Shown here: piece by piece, positions 8,920 to 16,852 of the stretch
Numbering within the stretch: position 1 is the stretch's first letter
How the letters are laid out: every line of letters begins with the position of its first letter
Assembly (NCBI GenBank): GCA_016199935.1
Contig: JACQFS010000252.1
Coordinates: forward strand, 1-37,797
DNA: 37,797 bases
Source of the DNA: Verrucomicrobiota bacterium
GTDB lineage: Bacteria; Verrucomicrobiota; Verrucomicrobiia; Limisphaerales; JACQFS01
Reading direction: 5' to 3'
The notes under the pieces: model-generated
What the model saw: the letters and a program-made list of their open reading frames with translations, nothing else
What the model was told of the DNA's origin: nothing
The model's database searches: none
Translations under genes and position numbers: made by a program

Positions 8920-10716
8920 CTACTTCGCGTTCGGATGCTTGCCGCCCTGCGTGACGAATTCTTCGCGCGTGATGAACCCGTCTTTGTTCGCGTCGAAATT
9001 CTTGAAGCGTTCCTTCGCTGCAGTGGCGTCGGATTGCTTGGCCAAGTATTCGTCGAGCGTCAGCTTGTCTTTGCCGGAATAGAGCCGGTCGAAGCGCGGG
9101 CCGCGATCTTCAGCGGCGGGAGCGGGGGTGGGAGAATTTGCCGCGGCACCCTTGGCCCTGGCTTTCATTTCCTGCTTCGTCCGCCCCTTCTTTTTCTTCT
9201 CTGGAGCCTCGGTGACGACGGGCGGGAGAAATTTCGAGAGCGCCTCGATGATCGCCTTGTTTTCCGACCGGTCGTGCAAGCTCACGGTTTCGGCGGGGTC
9301 GTTCTGCTCGTCGTAAAGTTCCGTCGCGACGATCTTCGAGCCGGTGCGCTCGCGCCAAAGCGTGAGGCGCCAGCGTTCGTCGCGGATGCTGTAGCCCATG
9401 ACGTTGCCGCCGGCCTTGCCCGCGCTGCGCGGATACTGGCTGATGGCGACCTTGGCCATCGGCGTCGCGGGATTTTCGATGAACGGCTTCAAGCTGCTGC
9501 CCGCGAGGCCGGCGGGTTTTGGGAGGCCGCACAAATCGGCGAGCGTCGGATAAACGTCCACGAACTCGACCGGTGCCTCGCACTTCTGCCCGGCGGTCTT
9601 CTGCTTCGGCACGCTGATGAGCAACGGTGCGCGCGTGGCGAGCTCGAAGTTCGTGTGCTTGTGCCAGAGGCCGTGGTCGCCGAGCTGCCAGCCGTGATCG
9701 CCCCACATCACGATGATCGTGTTGTCGGCGAGGCCTTCCTTTTCGAGCGCGTCGAGCACGCGGCCGATCTGCGCGTCGGTGTAGCTGATGCAGGCGTAGT
9801 AGCCGTGGCGGAGCTGCTTGGCGAAGTCAGCGGGAATCGGATTCTGCGGCGGCACACCCTGGTAGTTGTGCAACTCGCTGTTGTTGTGGCCGGCGAACTC
9901 GGGCGCGCCCGATGGCAGATGATCAATCGCCGGCAGCGGAATCTGATTCGGATCGTAGAGGTCCCAGTATTTCTTCGGCGCGACGAACGGCAGATGCGGC
10001 TTCAGAAATCCGACCGCGAAGAAGAACGGCTGGCCCTTGGACTTCAACGCGTGCAGTCGCTTCACCGCCTCGGCGGCGGTTGCGCCGTCGGGCAATTCGT
10101 CGTCCGGCTTTGGGCTGACTTCAAACGCCGGGCCACCCTTGCCTCCCTTGCCACCGGCCTTCTTGCCGGGCTTGTCGTTGTCCGCCGGATCGGGTTTCGA
10201 TTTCGCGGCATACTCCTGCACGCTCACGCTGTGCGAAGTGACGATCTGCTTCGTCCAGTCCACCGGATCGGTGTCCACCGAACGACCGCGCGGATACCAG
10301 TGAGGCTCATTCCACGAGCGACCGTCCTCGAAGCCGACGTGATAAATTTTGCTCAGTGCGGAGCAATGGTATCCGTTCGCCTTGAAATGTTGCGGCAGCG
10401 TGATCGCGTCCGGCTGCGCAACGCGAAAGTGCGTCTCGAGATCCCACACGCGCGTCGCGTCCGGGCGCAGCCCCGTCATCATCGCCGTGCGCGACGGACT
10501 GCACACGGCTTGCGAAACGTAGGCGTGGTTGAACACCGTCCCGCGCGCGGCGAGCCGGTCGATGTTCGGCGACTTCACGATCTGGTTCCCGTAGCAGCCG
10601 AGTTCGGGCCGCATGTCGTCCACGGCGATGAAGAGGACGTTGGGCCGCGTCTGCGCGGCGGAAAGTTGGCCGCAAAAAACGCAAAGCGACGCAAAGAGAA
10701 CGCACAAGGATTTCAT
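8920..10716 (-). CDS. Secreted sulfatase, iduronate-2-sulfatase-like, with EF-hand tail
   Basis: 598 residues from the ATG at 10714-10716; a start 18 bases earlier is also in frame, but the chosen one gives the cleaner signal peptide (about 1-21). Metal-binding Asp33-Asp34 in AVDD; formylglycine motif C72-S-P-S-R76 with TAMMTGLRPD after it, as in the iduronate-2-sulfatase group; WGDHGWQLGDHG is the conserved downstream metal/substrate motif. A Gly/Lys-rich insert (around residues 185-196) and a basic linker precede a C-terminal EF-hand pair, the last one being DANKDGFITREE. Substrate is probably a sulfated uronic-acid-containing glycan, by family only. It lies 115 bases downstream of the sulfatase at 10832 in the same direction; that gap contains short degenerate repeats but no clear terminator. 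Confidence 0.92.
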   Translation of the reverse strand: MKSLCVLFASLCVFCGQLSAAQTRPNVLFIAVDDMRPELGCYGNQIVKSPNIDRLAARGTVFNHAYVSQAVCSPSRTAMMTGLRPDATRVWDLETHFRVAQPDAITLPQHFKANGYHCSALSKIYHVGFEDGRSWNEPHWYPRGRSVDTDPVDWTKQIVTSHSVSVQEYAAKSKPDPADNDKPGKKAGGKGGKGGPAFEVSPKPDDELPDGATAAEAVKRLHALKSKGQPFFFAVGFLKPHLPFVAPKKYWDLYDPNQIPLPAIDHLPSGAPEFAGHNNSELHNYQGVPPQNPIPADFAKQLRHGYYACISYTDAQIGRVLDALEKEGLADNTIIVMWGDHGWQLGDHGLWHKHTNFELATRAPLLISVPKQKTAGQKCEAPVEFVDVYPTLADLCGLPKPAGLAGSSLKPFIENPATPMAKVAISQYPRSAGKAGGNVMGYSIRDERWRLTLWRERTGSKIVATELYDEQNDPAETVSLHDRSENKAIIEALSKFLPPVVTEAPEKKKKGRTKQEMKARAKGAAANSPTPAPAAEDRGPRFDRLYSGKDKLTLDEYLAKQSDATAAKERFKNFDANKDGFITREEFVTQGGKHPNAK

Positions 10717-10831
10717 GGGTTTGAATTTGAACACGGATTGAGTCAGGGGCGCAAATCGGTTGTTTGGTTACGCCGGATCTTGCCCGCGAATCACGCGAAG
10801 CACACGAAAGCATCGCGAGCCGGGCGCATCC

Positions 10832-12403
10832 TCACGGCGTCGCGCCCATCGCGCGGTAGAAAAAATTTCCGTTCGTCGCGCCGGGGTCCGTGAGCGTGAC
10901 GGTCGCGTCGCCGTTCGTGACAATGACGGCGTTGGTCACCGGCACCCACGCGAGATCGTCGAGCACCGGCGCGCGCCAGAGCGAGTAGTTGATGCTCGCG
11001 TCCTGCTGGACGGTAAGACCGAAGGTATTGCCCGTGCCGGCCAGGCCCGTGACGGTCGGCACGGCGAAGTTGGTCTGGTAGTAGCCAAATTTCAGAACGA
11101 GCGAGTCGTAGTTCGACTGCGCGCGCGCCGAGAGCGTGGTGCCGAAAAGGTTGGTCCCCTCGTAAGGGTCGCTGGCCAGATCGTAGAACTCGCTGGTTCC
11201 GCTGTTGAAGCGGATGAGTTTGAACTCGGGGTTGCGCAGCGCGCGGCCGGTCGCGGTTTGCGGAATCACACCCGAACCGAAAAGTTCCGCGTAGGCGGGC
11301 CGCGCGTAAGTGTTAGTCGTTTGCAGCGCGGGCATGAGACTTTGCGAATCAATCGTCACGCCCGCCGGCGCGCGCGCGGCGACGCTGCTGCCGGCCATTT
11401 CCAAAATCGTCGCGTAGAGGTCCACCATGCGGGCGAGGGTGTCGTTGGTGCGATTGGGACTCACCACGGCCGGGCCGCTGATGATCAGCGGAACGCGCAG
11501 GCCGCCCTCGTAGAGCGTGTCCTTGCCGTTGGTCGTCGGATACGGCGCCTGCAGCAGTTGCCGGAGCGAGCCGTTGTCACCGAGGAAAATGATGTGCGTG
11601 TTCGCGCGGTCGGGCAGCGCGGTGAGCAGTCGGCCAATCTCCGTGTCCATCGCCTCGGTCATCGCGTTGAAATAGTTCACCGGGTTGGCGTTGATGTCGC
11701 CCGTCGTGCCAGAGAGGTTCGCGTAGTGCGGGCAGAGATTCGTCGGCGGCAAATGGTGCGGCGTGTGTGGCGCGTTGAACGCGGCCCACAGAAACCACGG
11801 GTTGGTCCCGCGCGCGGCGATCCAGTTGGTGGCGTCGTTGACCAGATCGGTGGTCGCGTAGTTCGTGTTGGCCGTCGTGACGTTGTTCGAGGTCTTTTGC
11901 CAGTTGAAATAGTTGGTCAACTGACCGGTGAGGTTGCCGACGTAGTTCGTCCAGCCGCCCAGGTTCAACGGCGAGTTCGCCTGCCCGGCGAGATGCCATT
12001 TGCCGAACTGCGCGAGCTGGTAGCCAAGCGACACGTTCGTGGAAAACGCGCGCGGCAGGGTAAATTCGCTCGACGACAACGGCCCTTGCGGTCCGCCCAC
12101 CACGTCGCCGATGCCGGTGCGAAAACCATACCGGCCGGTGAGCAGGCACGCGCGCGTCGGCGAGCAAAGCGGGTTGGCGTAGGTGTAGCGGAACACCACG
12201 CCGTTGGAGGCGATGGACGCGATGTTCGGCGTGGGTGGCAGAAGCTGGCCGTTGTTCGTCGTGTTGTAGAGGGAGGAATTTCCCGCGCCGTAGTCGTCGG
12301 CGATGAGGAGTAGGATGTTGGGCTTGGCCGGCGCAGCGGCGAAGGCGGCCGAGGCCGTTCCAACCAAGAACATCAGGGCGAGCATTCCGACCGTTGCACC
12401 CAT
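10832..12403 (-). CDS. Secreted sulfatase with C-terminal W/FYR module
   Basis: 523 residues from the ATG at 12401-12403, which gives a normal signal peptide (about 1-22). The frame is open further upstream to an ATG at 12557-12559 that overlaps the stop of the adaptor gene as ATGA; starting there would add 52 Cys-, Arg- and Pro-rich residues before the signal peptide. Asp36-Asp37 bind metal; formylglycine motif C80-S-P-T-R84; GDNGS provides the later metal site. The last 80 residues (LWRAP ... DLAWVPVTNA ... FFYRAMGATP) form a module seen in several other proteins here and match the C terminus of the cut sulfatase at 37132. It is the third gene of the multicopper oxidase operon. Confidence 0.88.
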   Translation of the reverse strand: MGATVGMLALMFLVGTASAAFAAAPAKPNILLLIADDYGAGNSSLYNTTNNGQLLPPTPNIASIASNGVVFRYTYANPLCSPTRACLLTGRYGFRTGIGDVVGGPQGPLSSSEFTLPRAFSTNVSLGYQLAQFGKWHLAGQANSPLNLGGWTNYVGNLTGQLTNYFNWQKTSNNVTTANTNYATTDLVNDATNWIAARGTNPWFLWAAFNAPHTPHHLPPTNLCPHYANLSGTTGDINANPVNYFNAMTEAMDTEIGRLLTALPDRANTHIIFLGDNGSLRQLLQAPYPTTNGKDTLYEGGLRVPLIISGPAVVSPNRTNDTLARMVDLYATILEMAGSSVAARAPAGVTIDSQSLMPALQTTNTYARPAYAELFGSGVIPQTATGRALRNPEFKLIRFNSGTSEFYDLASDPYEGTNLFGTTLSARAQSNYDSLVLKFGYYQTNFAVPTVTGLAGTGNTFGLTVQQDASINYSLWRAPVLDDLAWVPVTNAVIVTNGDATVTLTDPGATNGNFFYRAMGATP

Positions 12404-12448
12404 GCGCCGCGTCGGAGCCCGGCGCGCCGGGCACGAGGAAAGTTCACC

Positions 12449-12543
12449 GGGCGGGCCGGATAAATGTTCCGGACTCCGGCCCGCCCGTTCCTGCCCACAC
12501 GGGCAAAAGTGCCTGCCGCAACCGTGGACGCCGGAGGTTGCGG
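12449..12543. repeat. Cluster of GC-rich hairpins at the start of the sulfatase gene
   Basis: Two perfect inverted repeats lie between the ATGA overlap (12556-12559) and the likely sulfatase start (12403). One is a 12-bp stem (GGGCGGGCCGGA at 12449-12460 against 12475-12486). The other is an 8-bp stem (CCGCAACC at 12516-12523 against 12536-12543). A small TGCCC/GGGCA hairpin lies between them. The stretch reads in frame but encodes a Cys/Arg/Pro-rich peptide unlike a signal sequence. It looks like a palindromic repeat inserted just after a coupled start codon, as at 37014-37129. Confidence 0.55.
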
Positions 12544-12555
12544 CGGAAAAATTCT

Positions 12556-13758
12556 TCATGGTGTCGGCAGTTTCGCGAACTCGTTCAACTGCGCCTGAGC
12601 GTCGAGCAGTAGGCCGCCGCTGGTGACTACGCGCTCGCCCGCCTTCACGCCATCGAGCACTTCGCACAGCGCGTCGCCGATGCGGCCGAGCTTCACCGCG
12701 CGTTGCTGAAAGTGGCCTGGCTCCATCTCCACAAAAACACGCGCCGCGTCGCCCGGTCGCAACACGGCGGTGCGCGGGACGGCCAGCACTTCGGGCGCGT
12801 CGAGTTCCACCACGCCCTGCGCGAAGGTGTTGTTCTTGAAACGGCCGTCGGGATTTTCCAACACCACGCGCACGCGCGTCGAACGCGTCGCCTCGTCGAG
12901 GTTCGGATGGATGAACGCGACGCGCGCGCGGACGGACTGGCCCGGCAACGACGGCGTGGTGATCGCGACGACCCGCCCCTTCTGGATGAACGGCAGGTCC
13001 GCCTCGTAGGCGGTGAAGTTGAACCACATCGTGCGGAAGTCGGCGACCTCGAACAGCTTCTCGCCCTCGCGCACATACTGGCCCTCGGCGACGAAGCTCT
13101 GGAGGATCGTGCCGCCCTGCGGCGCGAGGATGCCGAAGTGGAGGTCGTCGTCGCGCCGCTGCGGAATGGCGGCGATCTGCTCCTCGACGAGGCCGCATTG
13201 CAGCAGATGGCTCTTCGCCTTTTCAATCGCCGCGGCGTCCTGCGTCAGCGCGGTGCGGTAATCCGCCGCGCCCTTCAGCAGCGTGCGGCTGAACAGCGTG
13301 AGCATCGGCTGCCGGCGCGTGAGTTGCTCGCCCTCGCAACTCATGCCCACGCCGTCCACGCGGCCCCCGGCCGGCGCGCTGATCACGCGATGACGCGACT
13401 CGTCTTCGCCGATCATCCCGGCGACGCGCAACGTGCGCACGAGCGGGCGCGGGCGCACCTCGTCGGTGCGCACGCCGAGCGCGGTGATCGAGTCGGCGCG
13501 CAAGACGACGACGTTGCCGGCCGACGATTTCGCGGCCGCCGTTGCCTCGCGCGGGAGCGTCAGGTTCATGCCGCAAATCGTGCAGCGATTCGGCTTGTCG
13601 GATGTGATCCACGGGTGCATCTGGCACTGGCTCGCGAGGGCGCGCGTCGTTTCCTTCGCGTGCGCCTCGTTGGAAAAGTGTGCGTCTTGAAAATTTGTCG
13701 CGGCGAACCAGCCGCCCGCCGCGGCGATGATGGCGATGAGGATGGGTTTGGGTTTCAT
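12556..13758 (-). CDS. CusB-like periplasmic adaptor with N-terminal heavy-metal-binding domain
   Basis: 400 residues. One N-terminal hydrophobic segment (about 5-21) anchors or exports it. Then comes a heavy-metal-binding domain: C45-Q-M-H48-P, then C59-T-I-C62-G-M64, the pattern found in CusB-type adaptors and copper ATPases. The rest is the membrane-fusion fold: lipoyl/barrel halves around GILAPQGGTILQSFVAEGQY and VVTSGGLLLDAQAQL. Such proteins bridge an inner-membrane RND pump to an outer-membrane channel and deliver Cu(I)/Ag(I). No RND pump or outer-membrane channel is encoded in the window, so the adaptor is an orphan here. Its start is 13 bases after the multicopper oxidase stop, and its TGA overlaps an ATG of the sulfatase frame. 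An alternative start at 13782 is less likely. Confidence 0.88.
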   Translation of the reverse strand: MKPKPILIAIIAAAGGWFAATNFQDAHFSNEAHAKETTRALASQCQMHPWITSDKPNRCTICGMNLTLPREATAAAKSSAGNVVVLRADSITALGVRTDEVRPRPLVRTLRVAGMIGEDESRHRVISAPAGGRVDGVGMSCEGEQLTRRQPMLTLFSRTLLKGAADYRTALTQDAAAIEKAKSHLLQCGLVEEQIAAIPQRRDDDLHFGILAPQGGTILQSFVAEGQYVREGEKLFEVADFRTMWFNFTAYEADLPFIQKGRVVAITTPSLPGQSVRARVAFIHPNLDEATRSTRVRVVLENPDGRFKNNTFAQGVVELDAPEVLAVPRTAVLRPGDAARVFVEMEPGHFQQRAVKLGRIGDALCEVLDGVKAGERVVTSGGLLLDAQAQLNEFAKLPTP

Positions 13759-13771
13759 CGTGAGTTTGGGT

Positions 13772-15868
13772 TCACTGAACAACGGGCATTTGCACGCGGT
13801 AAAACGCGCGCGGGATCGCGAGGCGCGTGACGTTGGTCTCGACGTAATTGGCCGCGGTGCCGTCGCTCGTCACCGCGCCCACGTTCGTCCAGCTTCCGGA
13901 GGTCAGGTCGGTGGAGAACTGGACGAGATACGTCGTGTTCGTCGAGGCGCTGAACTTGAGCGCGATGTTTTCGTAGGCCTGGCTGGTTTGATTCGTGCCG
14001 GTGAAACTGTTCGTGCCCGTGCGCGCGCAGCTCGCGACGGTGAGGAGCGGTTGCGTGATTTTGTAAAAGCCGTTCGAGGCGAGCCGCGTCGCGTTCGTGT
14101 CGGTGAAGGTCGCGGTGGCGCCGAGATTCGTGGCGATGCCGACGGGCTGGAAATTTCCATTCGACGCGCCGGCGTATTGCACGGCGTAGGTCGAGCCCGC
14201 CGCGGAGGTGAACGTGAACACGATGTTCGTCTGCGCGCCCGTGCGGGTGGTGCTCGCGAGCAAAAGTTCCTCCGCCGCGTTGTTGACGACCACAAACTGA
14301 CCCATCATCCCGCCGTCTTCGTGGTGGAGGAAATGGCAATGGAACATGAACGGATTCTGGTTGCTGGCGAAGTCGTCGAACTTCGCGAGCACGGTCGCAC
14401 TCTCGTTGCGCGGCAGATAAAACGTGTCCTTCCAGCCGGACTCGTATTGGGCGGGCGGGCCGTTGTTGGAACTGGCGACCTGCGGCGTGTTCGGCCCGCT
14501 GTTGCGGTTGACGATGTTGAACTTGATGTCGTGGATGTGGAACGCGTGGCCGAACACGTTGTTGTTGGTGACGACCCATTTCTCAACGGCGTTGAGATTG
14601 ATCGTGTGGTTGAAGAGCGTCGGCGTGAAGGTGAGGTTGTTGAAACGAAACTCCGCGCCGCCCTGGCCCTGCGTGACGGAAATGTTGCGCGTGGAGGTCG
14701 CATCGTTGGTCGTCCAGTAGGTGTTCGTCACGAGCGTGGCGGGAATGTTCGTGATCGGCACCGGCGTCGTGGTCGCGTTGGTCACGACGATGTTGAGGAT
14801 CGGGAAGTTCGTGTGATTGAGCCGGCCGCCGTTGGGCTGCGCGGGCTCATTGCCAGAGGGGTTGTTCGGGTTTCCCTCGACGCCGGGAAAACCAAACTCC
14901 GGATTCGCCACCCCCGAGCCGTTGATCTCGCTGTTCCACGCCATCAGGTCCACCGAGGAACCGAGCGTGTCCGCGCCGAGGTTGAGCAGGAGTTCCACGC
15001 GCTCGCCGATCATCAGGCGCATCCGCGACACGGGCACGTTGGTATTCAACAGCCCCTGGTCGTTTCCAATCACGTAGAAAGTGCGGTTGTCGCTGAAGCC
15101 GAGATAATAGCCGCGCGCGACATCGGCGTTGAGGACGCGAAAGCGCACGACCTGCTTGGGCAGCGAGACCTGGTTGCTGATCGCGCCGTTGACCACCACG
15201 TAGTCGCCGTAATTGTCCACGACGTGATTGTAGGCGAGTTGCGTCTCGCCGTTGACGAGGTTGGTGAGAAAGCGGCGCGTCATCACGATAAGGGGGATGT
15301 CATCCACGCCGTAAGTGCGCGGCAGTGGCAGCGACGCCTCGACCGCGTCGCGCACGATGATCATGCCGGCCGCGCCCTTGGTGACCTGTTCGTGCGTCGT
15401 CTCGTGCAGGTGCGGGTGATACCAGTAAGTCGCCGCGTCATTTTTCACGTTGAACATCGGCGACCACACCGTGCCGCCGGGAATCGTCTGATGCGGCCCG
15501 CCGTCCATGATCGCGGGAATGTGGAAGCCGTGCCAGTGGACCGTCGTCGTATCGATCAGCGTGTTGGTCACGTTGATCTGCACACTGTCGCCCTTGTTCA
15601 TGATGAGCGTCGGCCCGAGGAAGTTCAGGCCGTTGTAACTGTAGGTGGTCGTGGGCGTGGCGGCGTTGGGGTAGAAATTCGGCTTGTTGAGGTTCGCCCA
15701 AAACGCCTTGTTCGTCTGGCCGAGCGAGAGATTGAAGACCGGCCCGGTCAGCACGGGCGGGATGAGGAGCTGATTGTAAGCCGACGCCGCCGCGTGCGAC
15801 GCGACCGGCGCGAGAAGGCCGGCAACCACCAGCCACCCCATCGCGACACAGGCGGATTTTGCTTTCAT
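13772..15868 (-). CDS. Secreted multicopper oxidase with two C-terminal W/FYR-type modules
   Basis: 698 residues with a signal peptide (about 1-28). All four copper-ligand blocks are present: H111-W-H113, H151-P-H153, H441-A-F-H444-I-H446, and H510-C-H512 ... H516 with axial M521. The oxidase core ends near residue 530. It is followed by two repeats of about 75 residues (STYAVQYAGASNGNFQPV ... FYKITQ, and TYLVQFSTDLTSGSWTNV ... FYRVQM) absent from ordinary CueO/PcoA/laccase proteins. Such enzymes oxidise Cu(I), other metals or phenols with reduction of O2 to water. The ATG at 15866-15868 is chosen for its signal peptide; the frame is open upstream through both operator boxes to a GTG at 15973. 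It is first in an operon with the CusB-like adaptor and a sulfatase, and carries both regulatory boxes of the window. Confidence 0.93.
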   Translation of the reverse strand: MKAKSACVAMGWLVVAGLLAPVASHAAASAYNQLLIPPVLTGPVFNLSLGQTNKAFWANLNKPNFYPNAATPTTTYSYNGLNFLGPTLIMNKGDSVQINVTNTLIDTTTVHWHGFHIPAIMDGGPHQTIPGGTVWSPMFNVKNDAATYWYHPHLHETTHEQVTKGAAGMIIVRDAVEASLPLPRTYGVDDIPLIVMTRRFLTNLVNGETQLAYNHVVDNYGDYVVVNGAISNQVSLPKQVVRFRVLNADVARGYYLGFSDNRTFYVIGNDQGLLNTNVPVSRMRLMIGERVELLLNLGADTLGSSVDLMAWNSEINGSGVANPEFGFPGVEGNPNNPSGNEPAQPNGGRLNHTNFPILNIVVTNATTTPVPITNIPATLVTNTYWTTNDATSTRNISVTQGQGGAEFRFNNLTFTPTLFNHTINLNAVEKWVVTNNNVFGHAFHIHDIKFNIVNRNSGPNTPQVASSNNGPPAQYESGWKDTFYLPRNESATVLAKFDDFASNQNPFMFHCHFLHHEDGGMMGQFVVVNNAAEELLLASTTRTGAQTNIVFTFTSAAGSTYAVQYAGASNGNFQPVGIATNLGATATFTDTNATRLASNGFYKITQPLLTVASCARTGTNSFTGTNQTSQAYENIALKFSASTNTTYLVQFSTDLTSGSWTNVGAVTSDGTAANYVETNVTRLAIPRAFYRVQMPVVQ

Positions 15869-15876
15869 ACGACCTG

Positions 15877-15910
15877 AGCGTAGCCGGCCGAACCTTAAGC
15901 GCGAGTTAAG
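15877..15910 (-). promoter_or_regulatory. PmrA-box-like promoter of the multicopper oxidase operon
   Basis: Read on the minus strand, CTTAAC (15905-15910), five bases, CTTAAG (15894-15899), then a -10-like TACGCT (15877-15882) starting 17 nt after the second half-site. Half-sites repeat every 11 bp, as OmpR-family regulators require. By the standard -10 to start distance, transcription would begin at 15870, giving a 2-nt leader before ATG. It is one of six sites with this exact geometry. Confidence 0.75.
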
Positions 15911-15967
15911 GTGGACGCTCGGAGCGGGCGCTGTTCGCCAGCATTCTTCGGCGAGCCAGGATAAAAA

Positions 15968-16034
15968 ATTCACAGCCTCATCCAAACCCGGCGGGGTGAA
16001 GAACGTCCACGAGTTTCGATTACAGTTTCGTAAT
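15968..16034. promoter_or_regulatory. 67-bp block with CopR/CusR-like operator, copy 2
   Basis: The operator ATTACAGTTTCGTAAT is at 16019-16034, 48 bases before the GTG of response regulator 1. The whole block matches 335-401 at 55 of 67 positions with no gap, including ATTCACAGCCTCAT at 15968-15981. It lies between divergent genes, so it could control both the two-component system and the multicopper oxidase operon. The GTG conserved inside the block (15971-15973) is in frame with the multicopper oxidase, but the sequence after it does not look like a signal peptide. Confidence 0.65.
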
Positions 16035-16081
16035 GCAAATCCGCTTCGGTTTCGCGCGCGACGGCGATAGCGTGGGCCGAC

Positions 16082-16753
16082 GTGAAAGTTCTCGCCGTTG
16101 AAGATGAAAGGAAGATCGCCGCCCTGATCCGCAAGGGACTCGAGGAGCACGGCTTCGTGGTGGACCTCTGCCACAACGGCGACGACGGCTACACGCTCGC
16201 CACCACGCGCAGCTACGACGCCATCCTCCTCGACATCATGGTGCCCGGCCGCGACGGCCTCAGCATTTTGCGCCAGCTCCGCGAGCAGAAAAATGCCGTG
16301 CCGGTGATCCTGCTCACCGCGCGCGGCGAGTTGAACGAACGCGTCGAGGGCCTGAACCTCGGTGCGGACGATTATCTCACCAAGCCCTTCTACATTGATG
16401 AACTCGTCGCGCGCCTCCACGCCGTGATGCGGCGTAAGACCGGCGATCAACTCAGCCTGCTCCAAGCCGGCGACCTCACCGTGAACCTCCTCACGCGCGA
16501 GGTGAAGCGCGGCGCGGAGAAGGTGGAGCTGACCACGCGGGAGTTTGCGTTGCTCACCTACCTCCTGCGCTCGCCCGGCCGCGTCTTCACGCGCACACAG
16601 ATTTGCGAGCACGTGTGGAACTACCACCATGATCCCGGCACGAACCTCGTGGATGTTTACGTGCAACGCGTCCGCAAAAAAATTAGCGACGGCCCGGAGC
16701 AGCCGCTCATCGAGACCGTGCGCGGCGTGGGCTACCGTTTTTCAAAGGCGTAA
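16082..16753 (+). CDS. OmpR/CusR-family response regulator 1
   Basis: 223 residues starting at GTG. The receiver domain (1-115) has the acidic pair at Glu7-Asp8, phospho-acceptor Asp51 (LLDIMVPGRDG), a conserved Thr in LLTARG and Lys101 (LTKPF). A winged-helix OmpR-type DNA-binding domain follows (about 128-220; TREFALLTYLLRSPGRV and VDVYVQRVRKKI). Spacing and sequence resemble the CusR/CopR heavy-metal branch. The CopR-like palindrome directly upstream suggests it binds its own promoter. It forms an operon with the kinase at 16853, from which it is separated by a large inverted repeat. The kinase's family and the neighbouring copper genes support copper or another heavy metal as signal; that part is inference. 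Confidence 0.9.
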   Translation: MKVLAVEDERKIAALIRKGLEEHGFVVDLCHNGDDGYTLATTRSYDAILLDIMVPGRDGLSILRQLREQKNAVPVILLTARGELNERVEGLNLGADDYLTKPFYIDELVARLHAVMRRKTGDQLSLLQAGDLTVNLLTREVKRGAEKVELTTREFALLTYLLRSPGRVFTRTQICEHVWNYHHDPGTNLVDVYVQRVRKKISDGPEQPLIETVRGVGYRFSKA

Positions 16754-16755
16754 GG

Positions 16756-16848
16756 AGCCACGGATGAAACGCGGATTGAACACGGATAATTGCAATCAGG
16801 TTGCCACTCCCTCTTCATCCGTGTTTCGTCCGTGTTCCATCCGTGGCT
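16756..16848. repeat. Inverted repeat between response regulator 1 and its kinase
   Basis: Left arm 16756-16789 and right arm 16814-16848 are inverted copies of about 34 bases with roughly five or six mismatches, built from repeats of a short ACGGATGAA-like word, with a loop of about 24 bases. It begins just after the regulator stop and ends four bases before the kinase ATG. Elements of this word (ATCCGTG ... CACGGAT) are, from memory, common dispersed intergenic palindromes in Verrucomicrobiota and Planctomycetota. As RNA it would form a long hairpin inside the operon. Confidence 0.8.
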
Positions 16849-16852
16849 AAAA

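Noticed and set aside
10717-10831. Gap between two sulfatase genes checked for promoter or terminator
   Set aside because: Only short CGCGAATCACGCGAAG-type degenerate repeats are seen; no PmrA-like or CopR-like box and no stem with a U-run.
12403-13198. Reading the sulfatase as extending upstream to 13198 through the adaptor gene
   Set aside because: That region encodes the adaptor in another frame with clear motifs; the sulfatase signal peptide begins at 12403.
15868-16666. N-terminal extension of the multicopper oxidase through the operators and into response regulator 1
   Set aside because: The extension overlaps a well-supported gene on the other strand and both operator boxes, and a normal signal peptide starts at 15868.
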